Under the pieces are notes generated by a model, which was not told where the DNA came from, ran no database searches, and was given only the letters and a program-made list of their open reading frames with translations. Source: Clostridium_I sp963725425 (lineage in GTDB: Bacteria; Bacillota; Clostridia; Clostridiales; Clostridiaceae). From it: DNA of 64,000 bases. The translations under genes were made by a program, and so were the position numbers. Of this stretch, positions 41,680 through 51,306 are shown piece by piece. Where the stretch lies: NCBI GenBank assembly GCA_963725425.1, contig CAVRYJ010000041.1, positions 248,001 through 312,000 on the forward strand. The letters are read 5' to 3'. How positions within the stretch are numbered: position 1 is the stretch's first letter; the number at the start of each line of letters is the position of its first letter.

Positions 41680-43038
41680 TCAATTTCCACTACGGGAGCC
41701 ACCGCCACTACCACCGCCAAAGCCGCCACTGCCGCCCATACCACCGCCGTAACCGCCACTGCCGCCCATACCACCACCAGATTTAGATGATGTAGAAGTA
41801 GATACATTAGGTAATTGAACAAGTAAACTCTGTCCTTCTGCTAAGCCACTTATGATTTCAATATCATTTTGATTTGAAATACCTGTTTGTACTTCTACAA
41901 GTTTACCAGCAGATTTAGAGTTACCACTACTTGAACCATACTTGGATGAGCTGCCTTTACTTCCATAACTAGAACTTGAGCTATGGCTAGAAGAAGTTGA
42001 AGGCTCCATTACATATTTCTTCCCATTTACAGTTTGAATAGCATTTGAAGGCACCATTAAAGTGTTGTCTTTACTTTGAACATTTATACTGGCATTTGCG
42101 TTCATACCAAGTTTTAAACCTACGGAGCTATCGATTGTTACTATAACATTGTAAGTGGTTACACTATTTGTGCTTGTTCCACTGTCAGGTATAGTTGCTA
42201 CAGTTCCAGTGTAATTTTTACCAGGAACATCAGCAAAGGTTATGTCAACTTTTTGTCCAAGTGCTATTTTACTAATATCAAGTTCATCTACAGCTACTTG
42301 AAGTTGTAAATGGGTTAAATCTGTAATTGTTCCTAGTGTTTTACCAGATTGCACAGAATCACCATTTGCATTAGTAACATTTTCAAAGATTCCATTTATT
42401 GGGGCAATCATGTTTTCCTTGCTTAGAGTTGTATTATCATTACCAACTGTAGCTTCAGCTTGTTGAATTGACATATTTTGATCAGCTATGTTGTTGTTAT
42501 CATTAGTAGCATCATTGGTTAATCCATTTTGTGCGTCAGTTATAGCACCATTATCCTTGTCTAGTGTTGCCTGATCGATATTAGGCTTTGATTTATCTTC
42601 AGCGAGTTGGTCATTTGCTTGGGTAATTTTAGATTCATCTGACTGATTGTCAGTGCTACTTTTTTGTTGTGCCAACCCAAGTTGTTGTTTAGCTTCAGTC
42701 AGCTTATCCTGATCTGCATTAATCTGATTTTGAATACTTTGATCAACCACCGAACCTAGTGAAGTACCTTGGGTTATTGCACTTCCTGTGGATACTTTAA
42801 AATTAGTTAAAGTACCACTGTTTGGAATTGTGATGTCTGCTGTTGATGCAGAGGATACAACTCCAGTTCCGGCAACAGTAACTTTTAGGGTTCCCTTTGT
42901 TGCCTGTTCAGTGATATATTTGCTTTGGGTAGTGGATTTAGTTTTAAATTTGGTAATGTATAAATAATATCCGCCACCTGCAATCACTATGAAAATTAAT
43001 GCGGAAATAATTATTTTTTTTAACGAAGCTCTATTCAT
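41680..43038 (-). CDS. Efflux periplasmic-adaptor-like (HlyD/MacA) protein
   Basis: A 452-residue membrane-anchored adaptor. An N-terminal membrane helix (12-27) precedes the biotinyl-lipoyl-like half-motifs (ITEQATKGTLKVTVAGTG), a coiled-coil hairpin (about 110-200, NQINADQDKLTEAKQQLGLAQQ), and beta-barrel segments. The C-terminus is a Ser-rich then Gly-rich low-complexity tail (repeats of GGMGGSGGYGGG type) of about 35 residues. It is the first gene of the efflux operon. In a Gram-positive cell it probably bridges membrane and wall. Confidence 0.9.
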   Translation of the reverse strand: MNRASLKKIIISALIFIVIAGGGYYLYITKFKTKSTTQSKYITEQATKGTLKVTVAGTGVVSSASTADITIPNSGTLTNFKVSTGSAITQGTSLGSVVDQSIQNQINADQDKLTEAKQQLGLAQQKSSTDNQSDESKITQANDQLAEDKSKPNIDQATLDKDNGAITDAQNGLTNDATNDNNNIADQNMSIQQAEATVGNDNTTLSKENMIAPINGIFENVTNANGDSVQSGKTLGTITDLTHLQLQVAVDELDISKIALGQKVDITFADVPGKNYTGTVATIPDSGTSTNSVTTYNVIVTIDSSVGLKLGMNANASINVQSKDNTLMVPSNAIQTVNGKKYVMEPSTSSSHSSSSSYGSKGSSSKYGSSSGNSKSAGKLVEVQTGISNQNDIEIISGLAEGQSLLVQLPNVSTSTSSKSGGGMGGSGGYGGGMGGSGGFGGGSGGGSRSGN

Positions 43039-43186
43039 TTTAATTCCTCCTAAGTTTGGTGTTTCATAAATACGAATTATAAATAGATGATTATTTGCAA
43101 ATTTTTGATCATTAATTATATAATATAGTTACTTTGTTACAGCTTCATGGCAAGTTTGTTAATATAGATGCTTTTAGCAGAGCGCA

Positions 43187-43234
43187 GGCATTTTGAAAAA
43201 AATAGAATAGAATTGTTATTTTCTTTCAGGTGCC
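43187..43234. repeat. GGCATCTT-type palindromic repeat upstream of ogt
   Basis: GGCATTTTGAAAAAAATAG and TATTTTCTTTCAGGTGCC form an imperfect palindrome of 48 bases ending 40 bases before ogt. Confidence 0.75.
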
Positions 43235-43273
43235 TAAGATAAAAAATAATCTTTAAAAGGGGCTAGATACAGA

Positions 43274-43738
43274 ATGTATACAGCATATTACGAATCACCA
43301 ATAGGTATAATAAAAATTAAAGGGTCAGATATAGGAATTGAAGCTTTGCAATTTCTAGAAAAAAACTATAGAAAAGACGAAAAATGTCAGTTGAATGATA
43401 ATATGCTTATATGTTTAAAGGAGTTAGACGAATATTTTACTAAAGGTAGAACAGAATTCAATGTTAAGTTAAATGTTATTGGAACAGATTTCCAAAAGAA
43501 GGTTTGGGATGAACTTTTAAAAATACCTTATGGTGAAGTGAAGTCATATAAAGATATAGCGGTTAAAATAGGAAACTCAAAAGCAGCTAGAGCAGTTGGA
43601 GGAGCAAACAATAAAAACAAAATACCAATAATAATTCCATGTCATAGGGTCATAGGTATAAATGGAAAGTTTGTTGGTTATGCTGGTGGTGTTGACAGGA
43701 AAAAGTATTTATTGAACCTAGAAGATCAAAAGGAATAA
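43274..43738 (+). CDS. ogt: Methylated-DNA--protein-cysteine methyltransferase
   Basis: Suicide repair enzyme of 154 residues that transfers alkyl groups from O6-alkylguanine to its own cysteine. The active-site motif IIIPCHRVIGINGKFVGYAGG is intact, and DFQKKVWDELLKIPYGEVKSYKDIA is the DNA-binding helix-turn-helix. It is a single gene upstream of the fatty-acid operon. Confidence 0.95.
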   Translation: MYTAYYESPIGIIKIKGSDIGIEALQFLEKNYRKDEKCQLNDNMLICLKELDEYFTKGRTEFNVKLNVIGTDFQKKVWDELLKIPYGEVKSYKDIAVKIGNSKAARAVGGANNKNKIPIIIPCHRVIGINGKFVGYAGGVDRKKYLLNLEDQKE

Positions 43739-43760
43739 ATGTAAAATATTGATAAGTTTC

Positions 43761-43816
43761 TTGACTAAAAGGTAAATTTTATATATACTTTGACTATCAA
43801 AATATTTGATTATCAA
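43761..43816 (+). promoter_or_regulatory. Fatty-acid operon promoter with two FabT-like operator boxes
   Basis: TTGACT (43761-43766) and TATACT (43784-43789) are separated by 17 bases. TTTGACTATCAAA (43789-43801) and TTTGATTATCAA (43805-43816) follow directly and match the core of the FabT operator known from streptococci and lactococci (TTTGATTATCAAA). Their position over the transcription start fits repression by the FabT-like protein encoded two genes later. Confidence 0.75.
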
Positions 43817-43860
43817 TACATGAAATTAATATAATACAAATAGAAAAGGAAGAGATGATT

Positions 43861-44940
43861 ATGAGAATACCTTCTTTGGTAATAGGAGATTTAAAGGCAG
43901 CGATTCCCATAGTTCAAGGGGGCATGGGTGTAGGTATATCCCGTTCTAGTCTTGCAGGTGCGGTAGCAAATTGTGGCGGAATCGGGGTTATTTCATCTGT
44001 GCAAATTGGGTTTGATGACCCAGATTTTGAAAAAAATTCAGAGGCAGCTAACCAGAGGGCACTAAGGAAACATATTAGAAGAGCTAAAGAGATTAGTCCA
44101 AATGGAATAATAGGACTTAACATCATGGTTGCTGTTAATAATTATAATGATACAGCAAGGATTGCTGTAGAAGAGGGGATAGATATTATAATTTCTGGTG
44201 CTGGACTTCCAATGTCATTGCCAGGTCTTGTAGAAGGGTCAAACACTAAAATCGCGCCAATAGTATCCTCAGGTAAGGCGGCAAAGGTTATCTGCAAAAT
44301 GTGGGATAAAAAACATAATAGAATACCTGATTTAATTGTGGTTGAAGGACCGGAGGCAGGTGGACACCTTGGATATTCACTTGAGGACTTAAATGGTAAG
44401 AAACAAGATTTGGAACATATAGTAATGGATGTTATTCAAGAAATAAAGCCCTATGAAGAAAAGTACAGCATAAAAATACCTGTTATTGCGGGTGGTGGAG
44501 TTTACACAGGGAAAGACGTAGCTAAATATCTAAAGCTTGGCGCTGCAGGGGTTCAAATTGCAACTAGATTTATAGCCACAGAAGAATGTGATGCAGATAT
44601 AAAATATAAGATGGAATATTTAAAATGTAAAAAAGAAGATATAGAAATCGTAGTGAGCCCAGTAGGTATGCCTGGAAGAGCAATTAAAAACAGTTTCATG
44701 AAAAGTATAAAGAAAAAAGATGAAAATGAGCATATAACTAAATGTTACAACTGTTTGAAACCTTGTAATCCAAAAGATACACCATATTGTATATCAAAAG
44801 CATTAATAAATTCAGTAAAAGGAAATGTAGATGAGGGACTTCTTTTTACTGGAAGTAATGGATATAGACTAAACAAAATCGTAAAGGTAAAAGACCTTAT
44901 TGATGAAATTATAACTGAATGCAAAAATGAACCAGAGTAG
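43861..44940 (+). CDS. FMN-dependent oxidoreductase (nitronate monooxygenase / FabK-like)
   Basis: A 359-residue TIM-barrel flavoprotein. PIVQGGMGVGISRSSLAGAVANCGGIG at the N-terminus, IVVEGPEAGGHLGY near 160 and VIAGGGVYTGKDVAKYLKLGAAGVQIATRFIATEE near 210 are the nitronate-monooxygenase/FabK family motifs. A C-terminal cysteine-rich insert (CYNCLKPCNPKDTPYC) is not in FabK. The ATG at 43861 has AAAGGAAGAG at proper distance. As first gene of the fatty-acid operon it may have a lipid role. True nitronate oxidation is equally possible. Confidence 0.82.
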   Translation: MRIPSLVIGDLKAAIPIVQGGMGVGISRSSLAGAVANCGGIGVISSVQIGFDDPDFEKNSEAANQRALRKHIRRAKEISPNGIIGLNIMVAVNNYNDTARIAVEEGIDIIISGAGLPMSLPGLVEGSNTKIAPIVSSGKAAKVICKMWDKKHNRIPDLIVVEGPEAGGHLGYSLEDLNGKKQDLEHIVMDVIQEIKPYEEKYSIKIPVIAGGGVYTGKDVAKYLKLGAAGVQIATRFIATEECDADIKYKMEYLKCKKEDIEIVVSPVGMPGRAIKNSFMKSIKKKDENEHITKCYNCLKPCNPKDTPYCISKALINSVKGNVDEGLLFTGSNGYRLNKIVKVKDLIDEIITECKNEPE

Positions 44941-44995
44941 TTTGCGTTATATGAATTTTCATTAAATATAAAATTATTTTAAAGCGGTGATAAGA

Positions 44996-45463
44996 GTGGA
45001 TAGGTCATTGAATGTTATGAATGAGTTAATGGTAGATATATTTAATGATATTTTAAGTATAGAGCAATCAGACCTAAAAAAAGGATATTTTAATGATTTA
45101 TCAGTTACAGAAATTCACACTATTCAGGCTATTGGCATGTATGTGCCAAGGAATATGTCTGAAGTGGCTAGAGACATTGGCATTACATTGGGAACCCTTA
45201 CAAAAGCTATTGGTAATTTGGTAAAAAAAGGATACGTAGAAAGAAAAAAATCTGAGCAGGATAGACGTGTTGTTAATGTGGATTTAACAAAAAAAGGAAA
45301 ATTAGCATATAGAATACATGCTAAGTTTCACAGGGATATCATTAGAGAGACAATTGAAGGACTAGACGAAAAAGAAAAAAATACTTTAGTTGATGTTTTA
45401 GAGAAACTTAATTTTTCCATAAAAGAAAAATATGACATTAAAACTAGAGCTAATAGGGAGTGA
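44996..45463 (+). CDS. fabT: MarR-family regulator, FabT-like
   Basis: A 155-residue winged-helix repressor. LSVTEIHTIQAIGMYVPRNMSEVARDIGITLGTLTKAIGNLVKKGYVERKKSEQDRRVVNVDLTKKG covers the DNA-binding domain. Its place directly before fabH matches FabT of lactic acid bacteria and clostridia, which represses fatty-acid genes in complex with long-chain acyl-ACP. The GTG at 44996 is preceded by AAAGCGGTGA. The stop lies 4 bases before the fabH start. Confidence 0.85.
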   Translation: MDRSLNVMNELMVDIFNDILSIEQSDLKKGYFNDLSVTEIHTIQAIGMYVPRNMSEVARDIGITLGTLTKAIGNLVKKGYVERKKSEQDRRVVNVDLTKKGKLAYRIHAKFHRDIIRETIEGLDEKEKNTLVDVLEKLNFSIKEKYDIKTRANRE

Positions 45464-45467
45464 TTGT

Positions 45468-46439
45468 GTGAACAATGTTAAGATAATAGGTGTTGGAAGC
45501 TATACACCTGAAAGAATAGTAACCAATTCTGACCTTTCAGAAATAGTTGATACAAATGACGAGTGGATTTCTTCTAGAACGGGGATTAAAGAAAGAAGAA
45601 TAACGGAAGGTGAAAACACTTCAAGCCTAGCAGCAAAAGCAGCATTAAATGCAATAAAGGATGCTAGCATTGATCCATTAGAAATAGACTTAATAATAGT
45701 AGCAACAACATCACCTGATTCATTTACGCCCTCCACCGCGTGTTTAGTTCAAGCGATAATAGGAGCTGATAATGCTACCTGCTTTGATATTGGGGCTGCA
45801 TGTTCTGGTTTTATATATGGGCTAAATGTTGGAACTCAATTTATTAAGACTGGTCAAGCAAATACGGTGCTTGTAATTGGAGCTGAAGTCCTTTCAAAGA
45901 TATTGGATTGGAAAGATAGATCAACCTGTGTGCTTTTTGGAGATGGGGCAGGCGCAGCAATGTTAAGAAAAAGTGAAACTAACGGAATATTATCAATATT
46001 TACTGGCTCAGATGGAAAAGGGGCAGAATTTTTGGAGTGTCCTGCTGTAACTGTTAATAACCCATTCGCTATTAAAACTGATGGAAAAAGAGAAGTAATA
46101 TCTATGAATGGAAAAGAGGTATTTAGATTTGCGGTTAAAGTAATACAAATAGGGATAGAAAATTTATTAAAGGGTGGTCTATATACTCTAGATGATATAA
46201 AGTACATTGTGCCACATCAAGCTAATATGAGGATTATAGATTTTGCAGCTAAAAAACTCGGTATTGATAATAGTAAGTTTTTTATTAACTTAGACAAATT
46301 CGGCAACACATCAGCTGCCACCATACCTATTGCACTGGACGAAATGTCTAAATCAGGACTACTTAAAAAAGGTGACAAAATCATAGCTATTGCATTTGGT
46401 GGAGGGTTAACATTTGGTTCAGCACTAATTGAATGGTAG
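45468..46439 (+). CDS. fabH: 3-oxoacyl-ACP synthase III
   Basis: Starts fatty-acid synthesis by condensing acetyl-CoA with malonyl-ACP. The 323-residue protein has the catalytic cysteine in DIGAACSGFIYGL (near 112), the histidine in VPHQANMRI and the asparagine in KFGNTSAATIPIAL. The start is a GTG at 45468 with GGGAG seven bases upstream, giving MNNVKIIGVGSYTP; longer frames overlap fabT. Confidence 0.96.
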   Translation: MNNVKIIGVGSYTPERIVTNSDLSEIVDTNDEWISSRTGIKERRITEGENTSSLAAKAALNAIKDASIDPLEIDLIIVATTSPDSFTPSTACLVQAIIGADNATCFDIGAACSGFIYGLNVGTQFIKTGQANTVLVIGAEVLSKILDWKDRSTCVLFGDGAGAAMLRKSETNGILSIFTGSDGKGAEFLECPAVTVNNPFAIKTDGKREVISMNGKEVFRFAVKVIQIGIENLLKGGLYTLDDIKYIVPHQANMRIIDFAAKKLGIDNSKFFINLDKFGNTSAATIPIALDEMSKSGLLKKGDKIIAIAFGGGLTFGSALIEW

Positions 46440-46464
46440 AATAATAAAATTTAGGAGCGTTGTT

Positions 46465-46728
46465 ATGATATTTGAAAAAGTAAAACGTATTACAGCGGAG
46501 CAACTAAATCAAGACGAAAAAATTATAAATATGGACACAGCTTTTTGGCGGGATTTAAAGGCTGATTCATTGGATATTTTTCAAATAATAATGGAAATAG
46601 AAGATGAATTCAATATACAGATTGAGGATGCAGATGATATAAAGACAGTTGGAGATGTAGTAAAATTTATAAAGAATAGAATTGATGAAAGAGAGTTAAA
46701 GGAAATGTCAAAGAATCATAAAAATTAA
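46465..46728 (+). CDS. acpP: Acyl carrier protein
   Basis: An 87-residue acidic carrier protein. The phosphopantetheine serine lies in DLKADSLDIFQIIMEIEDEFNIQI. The helices and length are normal, with an extra charged tail (RELKEMSKNHKN). The ATG at 46465 has AGGAG upstream. Its place between fabH and fabK supports a role as the fatty-acid ACP. Confidence 0.94.
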   Translation: MIFEKVKRITAEQLNQDEKIINMDTAFWRDLKADSLDIFQIIMEIEDEFNIQIEDADDIKTVGDVVKFIKNRIDERELKEMSKNHKN

Positions 46729-46794
46729 TATATAGATTGTTTTAAATGTGAACTGAAGATATATTAAAGTATAACAATTATTAGGGAGGTTATT

Positions 46795-47742
46795 ATGATT
46801 AAATCTGTGTTTTGTGAAATGGCGGGAATAGAATACCCGATTATACAAGGTGGAATGGCTTGGATTGCAGACAGTTCGCTAGCATCAGCAGTTTCTAATG
46901 CAGGAGGACTTGGAATAATTGCAGCAGCTAATGCACCAGTAGAGTATATAAGGGAAGAAATAAGAAAAACAAAGAAATTAACAGACAAACCTTTTGGTGT
47001 GAACATAATGCTTCTCAGTGACAATGCAGAAGAAGTGGCAAAGATGGTTTGTGAAGAGGGAGTCAAAGTCGTTACTACAGGTGCTGGAAATCCGGGAAAA
47101 TACATAGAAATGTGGAAAGAACATGGCATAAAGGTTATTCCCGTAATTGCATCAGTTGCTTTAGCCAAGAGAATGGAGAGAAGCGGCGTTGATGCAGTAA
47201 TAGCAGAAGGCTGCGAATCTGGGGGTCATGTAGGTGAACTTACTACTATGGCAATAGTACCACAAGTTGTTGATGCAGTTAATATACCAGTAATTGCAGC
47301 AGGTGGAGTAGGCGATGGAAGAGGACTTGCAGCAGCATTTATGCTTGGGGCAGTAGGCGTACAGGTAGGAACTAGATTTTTAGTTGCAAATGAATGTACA
47401 GTTCATGAAAACTATAAAGCTAAGATATTAAAGGCAAAAGACATAGACTCAGTAGTTACTGGAAGACCAACAGGACACCCTGTAAGAGTTTTAAGAAATA
47501 AACTTACAAGGAAATTCCAAATCCTTGAAAAAGAGGGAGCTGCGGCGGAAAAGTTTGAAGCATTAGGGGTAGGTGCACTTCCAAAAGCAGTAAAAGATGG
47601 AGATGTAGACAACGGATCTGTTATGGCTGGTCAAATTGCAGGACTTGTTTGTAAAACTCAAAGTTGCCAAGAGATAATAAAGGAAATGTTTGCTCAGGCT
47701 GAAGAAACATTGAATGTTGTTAAGTCATATTCAAGAAAATAA
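46795..47742 (+). CDS. fabK: Enoyl-ACP reductase II (FMN)
   Basis: Reduces trans-2-enoyl-ACP in the last elongation step, using FMN and NAD(P)H. The 315-residue TIM barrel contains YPIIQGGMAWIADSSLASAVSNAGGLGIIAA, AVIAEGCESGGHVGE and IAAGGVGDGRGLAAAFMLGAVGVQVGTRFL. It replaces FabI, as is usual in clostridia. A TAGGGAGG site precedes the ATG. Confidence 0.95.
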   Translation: MIKSVFCEMAGIEYPIIQGGMAWIADSSLASAVSNAGGLGIIAAANAPVEYIREEIRKTKKLTDKPFGVNIMLLSDNAEEVAKMVCEEGVKVVTTGAGNPGKYIEMWKEHGIKVIPVIASVALAKRMERSGVDAVIAEGCESGGHVGELTTMAIVPQVVDAVNIPVIAAGGVGDGRGLAAAFMLGAVGVQVGTRFLVANECTVHENYKAKILKAKDIDSVVTGRPTGHPVRVLRNKLTRKFQILEKEGAAAEKFEALGVGALPKAVKDGDVDNGSVMAGQIAGLVCKTQSCQEIIKEMFAQAEETLNVVKSYSRK

Positions 47743-47819
47743 CTAGTGAACATGCGGGCCTATTTTCCTAAATATGACTAGAATAGCATAATATAAATAT
47801 TGAGAAATGGAGAATTTAT

Positions 47820-48758
47820 ATGGGAAAGATAGCATTTTTGTTCTCGGGTCAAGGTGCTCAATACGTGGGTATGGGCAAGGAATTATATGATAATTTTCAG
47901 GTGGCAAGAAAGGTTTATGAAGAGGCAGATGCTACTTTAGGTTTTGAAATAAGCAAGATTTCCTTTGAGGGAAGTAAACTTGAGTTAGATAAGACTGAAA
48001 ATACTCAGCCGGCTATTTTAACAGCTAGCATAGCAGCGCTAAGGGTATTAGAGGAAAAAGGAATAGAAGCAGATGTAACAGCAGGACTTAGTCTTGGAGA
48101 ATACACAGCACTAGTTTATAGTGGGGTTTTTGAATTTAATGAGGCAGTAAAGCTTGTTAAAAAAAGAGGACGATTTATGCAGGAGGCAGTTCCACAGGGA
48201 AAAGGCGCAATGGCAGCAGTTATAGGGCTTGACAGTGAAAAAACTAGGCAAGTGTGCAAAGATGCAAGTAAATTTGGAATCGTAGAGCCTACTAATTTCA
48301 ACTGTCCAGGACAAATAGCTATAGCAGGTGAAGTGGAAGCTGTAGAAAAGGCAGCTGAAATGGCAAAGACGAGTGGGGCAAGAAAAGTAATAATGCTTCA
48401 AGTTAGTGGACCTTTTCATACGTCTATGCTAAAGCCGGCCTCGGATAAATTGAAAATAGAGCTTGAAAATATAAAAATAAGCGATTTTAAATTGCCAGTT
48501 ATAACAAATGTAACTGCCGATTATATAAAATCAAAGGATGAAGTAAGAGATTTACTCACAAGACAGGTTATGAGCCCAGTACTTTGGGAAGATACAATAA
48601 GAAGGATGATATCTGATGGAGTAGATACTTTTGTTGAGATAGGACCTGGAAAAACACTAAGTGGTTTTGTTAAGAAGATAGATAGAAGCCTTAGGATATT
48701 TAATGTAGAAGATGTTGATAGTTTAAATAAATGCATCACTGGAATTGTAGCAAAATAG
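47820..48758 (+). CDS. fabD: Malonyl-CoA:ACP transacylase
   Basis: Loads malonate on ACP. The 312-residue protein has the active serine in AGLSLGEYTALVYSG (near 88), the histidine in VSGPFHTSMLKPA and the N-terminal FLFSGQGAQYVGMGKELY. It is co-transcribed with fabK and fabG. Confidence 0.96.
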   Translation: MGKIAFLFSGQGAQYVGMGKELYDNFQVARKVYEEADATLGFEISKISFEGSKLELDKTENTQPAILTASIAALRVLEEKGIEADVTAGLSLGEYTALVYSGVFEFNEAVKLVKKRGRFMQEAVPQGKGAMAAVIGLDSEKTRQVCKDASKFGIVEPTNFNCPGQIAIAGEVEAVEKAAEMAKTSGARKVIMLQVSGPFHTSMLKPASDKLKIELENIKISDFKLPVITNVTADYIKSKDEVRDLLTRQVMSPVLWEDTIRRMISDGVDTFVEIGPGKTLSGFVKKIDRSLRIFNVEDVDSLNKCITGIVAK

Positions 48759-48788
48759 TAGATTTGTGATTAAAGGAGGTATATAACT

Positions 48789-49535
48789 ATGGAATGTATT
48801 AATCTTAAAGGTAAAACAGCAATAGTAACAGGCGCAAGTAGAGGGATTGGCAAGGCTATAGCACTAAGGCTTGCAGAATTAGGTGCAAATATTGTTGTTA
48901 ACTATAGGAGTACACCAGTAGACGACCTTGTTCTGGAAATAGAGAAAAAGGGTGCTAAGGTTATAGCAATAAAAGCAGATGTAAGTAAATTTGATGAAGC
49001 AGAAATGCTTGTGAAGGAAACTGTAGAAACATTTGGAACTTTGGATATACTAATTAATAACGCAGGAATTACAAAGGATGCACTGGTAATGAGGATGAAA
49101 GAAGAAGACTTTGACAGTGTTATAGACGTAAATTTAAAGGGAGCATTTAACACTATAAGGCATGCAAGTGGTATAATGTTTAGGAAGAGAACTGGAAGAA
49201 TAATTAACATAACGTCTGTGGTAGGTATAACAGGTAATGCAGGACAAATAAATTATTCTTCAGCAAAAGCAGGACTAATAGGAATGACAAAATCTTTGGC
49301 AAAAGAACTTGGAAGCCGTGGAATAACTGTTAATGCAGTAGCACCAGGTTTTATAGGAACAGATATGAGTGATAAACTTTCTGATAAACAGAAGGAAGCT
49401 ATAATTGGAAGTATTCCATTGAAAAAAGCGGGAAGTACAGAAGATGTAGCAAATCTTGTAGCATTTTTAGTATCAGATATGGCTGCATATATAACTGGTC
49501 AAGTTATAAATGTAGATGGCGGAATGGTAATGTAA
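48789..49535 (+). CDS. fabG: 3-oxoacyl-ACP reductase
   Basis: NADPH-dependent short-chain dehydrogenase of 248 residues that reduces 3-ketoacyl-ACP. TGASRGIGKAIALRLAELG is the cofactor site, ILINNAGITKDALVMRM follows, and the Ser-Tyr-Lys catalytic set is in NITSVVGITGNAGQINYSSAKAG. An AAAGGAGG site is present. Confidence 0.96.
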   Translation: MECINLKGKTAIVTGASRGIGKAIALRLAELGANIVVNYRSTPVDDLVLEIEKKGAKVIAIKADVSKFDEAEMLVKETVETFGTLDILINNAGITKDALVMRMKEEDFDSVIDVNLKGAFNTIRHASGIMFRKRTGRIINITSVVGITGNAGQINYSSAKAGLIGMTKSLAKELGSRGITVNAVAPGFIGTDMSDKLSDKQKEAIIGSIPLKKAGSTEDVANLVAFLVSDMAAYITGQVINVDGGMVM

Positions 49536-49575
49536 AGGTACCTAATAGTATATATAAAAGGTAGGCGAGAAATGT

Positions 49576-50832
49576 ATGAGTAGAAGAGTAGTAATCACTG
49601 GAATGGGAGCTATCACTCCAGTAGGAAATAGCGTTGATACTTTTTGGAATTCAATTTCAAATGGGGTAGTTGGTATAGACAATATTAAAGCTTTTGATAC
49701 AACTGACTTTAAAGCTAAACTTGCAGCTGAAGTTAAGGATTTTGATCCTGAAGACTACATAGATAAAAAACAAGCAAAAAGAATGGATAGATTTTGTCAA
49801 TTTGCATTAGCAGCTTCAAAGGAAGCGGTAGAAAATTCAGGCTTGAAATTTGATGAAGAAAATATGGAAAAAGTAGGAGTTATAGTAGGCTGTGGTATTG
49901 GAGGGATAGGAACAATAGAAACACAGGTAGCTAAAATGAATTCAAAGGGACCCAATAGGGTTACACCAATGCTTATACCAATGATAATAAGTAATATGGC
50001 ATCTGCAAATATAGCAATTGCATATGGTGCAAAAGGCATTTGTACTACAATTGTAAGTGCTTGTGCATCTGGAAATAATGCTATTGGAGAATCATTTCAT
50101 AAGATAAGAAATAATGAAGCAGATATAATTTTTTCAGGTGGTACGGAAGCATCTATTACGCCCTTATCAGTATCTGGATTTATATCTATGACAGCGTTAA
50201 GCAGGAGCACAGATCCTAAAAGAGCATCTATACCATTCGATGCAGAGCGAAATGGTTTTGTAATGGGAGAAGGATCAGGTATATTAATATTGGAAGAATA
50301 TGAGCATGCAGTAAAAAGAAATGCTAAAATATATGCAGAGGTTGTTGGATACGGATCAACTTGTGATGCCTATCATATAACATCACCGTCACCAGACGGT
50401 GCAGAGGGAGCAAGAGCAATTTCTATGTCCATAGAGGACGCAGGTATTAAACCAGAAGAAATTTCATATATAAATGCTCACGGAACAAGTACAACGCTAA
50501 ACGATAGAACTGAAACAGCTGCTTATAAAAAGGTATTTGGTGAAAATGCATATAAGATTCCAATCAGTTCAACAAAATCTATGACAGGGCATTTACTAGG
50601 TGCAGCTGGAGCTGTTGAGGCAATAATATGCGTCAAAGCACTACAGAATAATTTTATTCCGCCTACAGTAGGTCTTGAGGTTAAAGACCCAGAATGTGAT
50701 CTTGACTATGTTCCCAATGTTGGTAGAAAAGCAGAAGTTGAATATACGCTTTCAAATTCTTTGGGTTTTGGCGGACATAATGCAACAATTATATTTAAGA
50801 AGTGGGTTGGGGGTAGTAAAAATGGATTATGA
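49576..50832 (+). CDS. fabF: 3-oxoacyl-ACP synthase II
   Basis: Elongating ketosynthase of 418 residues. The catalytic cysteine is in VSACASGNNAIGE, with histidines in YINAHGTSTTLND and STKSMTGHLLGAAGAVEA. The last 11 bases overlap the accB start, so translation is coupled. Confidence 0.96.
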   Translation: MSRRVVITGMGAITPVGNSVDTFWNSISNGVVGIDNIKAFDTTDFKAKLAAEVKDFDPEDYIDKKQAKRMDRFCQFALAASKEAVENSGLKFDEENMEKVGVIVGCGIGGIGTIETQVAKMNSKGPNRVTPMLIPMIISNMASANIAIAYGAKGICTTIVSACASGNNAIGESFHKIRNNEADIIFSGGTEASITPLSVSGFISMTALSRSTDPKRASIPFDAERNGFVMGEGSGILILEEYEHAVKRNAKIYAEVVGYGSTCDAYHITSPSPDGAEGARAISMSIEDAGIKPEEISYINAHGTSTTLNDRTETAAYKKVFGENAYKIPISSTKSMTGHLLGAAGAVEAIICVKALQNNFIPPTVGLEVKDPECDLDYVPNVGRKAEVEYTLSNSLGFGGHNATIIFKKWVGGSKNGL

Positions 50833-51277
50833 AGCCATAAAGGGTCTTATTAAGACTGCATCAGAAGCAGAATTAACATATTTGAATATTGAATCTGAAG
50901 GTATTCATATAATAATGAAGAAGGGCTCAGAGGAAATTGCCAATGACATTTTATTAGAAGATAAGGTGACAACTGGTAAAATTAGTGAAGCTAGAGAAAT
51001 TGTAAAAAATGATAAGCTAGTTATAGAAGATATAAATATTAAGGTGGTAAAGTCACCAATAGTTGGAACATTTTACGCTTCAGGAGATCCAAAGGCAGGA
51101 ACTTTCACAAAAGTTGGAAGCAAAGTTAAAAAGGGTGATGTGCTTTGTATCATTGAAGCAATGAAGCTTATGAATGAGATTGATGCTGAATTTGAAGGTG
51201 AAGTAATAGAAGTTTTAGTGGAAAATGAGCAGATGGTTGAATATGGTCAGGGTCTATTCAAAATAAAGTGTAATTAG
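50822..51277 (+). CDS. accB: Biotin carboxyl carrier protein of acetyl-CoA carboxylase
   Basis: A 151-residue carrier subunit. The biotin lysine is in CIIEAMKLMNEIDAEFEG, and the N-terminal MDYEAIKGLIKTASEAELTYLNIE is the usual interaction region. The ATG at 50822 overlaps the end of fabF; longer frames upstream are out-of-frame fabF sequence. Confidence 0.95.
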   Translation: MDYEAIKGLIKTASEAELTYLNIESEGIHIIMKKGSEEIANDILLEDKVTTGKISEAREIVKNDKLVIEDINIKVVKSPIVGTFYASGDPKAGTFTKVGSKVKKGDVLCIIEAMKLMNEIDAEFEGEVIEVLVENEQMVEYGQGLFKIKCN

Positions 51278-51306
51278 GTCATTATTACGGTGAATGGAGA
51301 AAAATT

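Noticed and set aside
46764..47168. 134-codon minus-strand frame opposite fabK
   Set aside because: Antisense shadow; fabK has complete family motifs.
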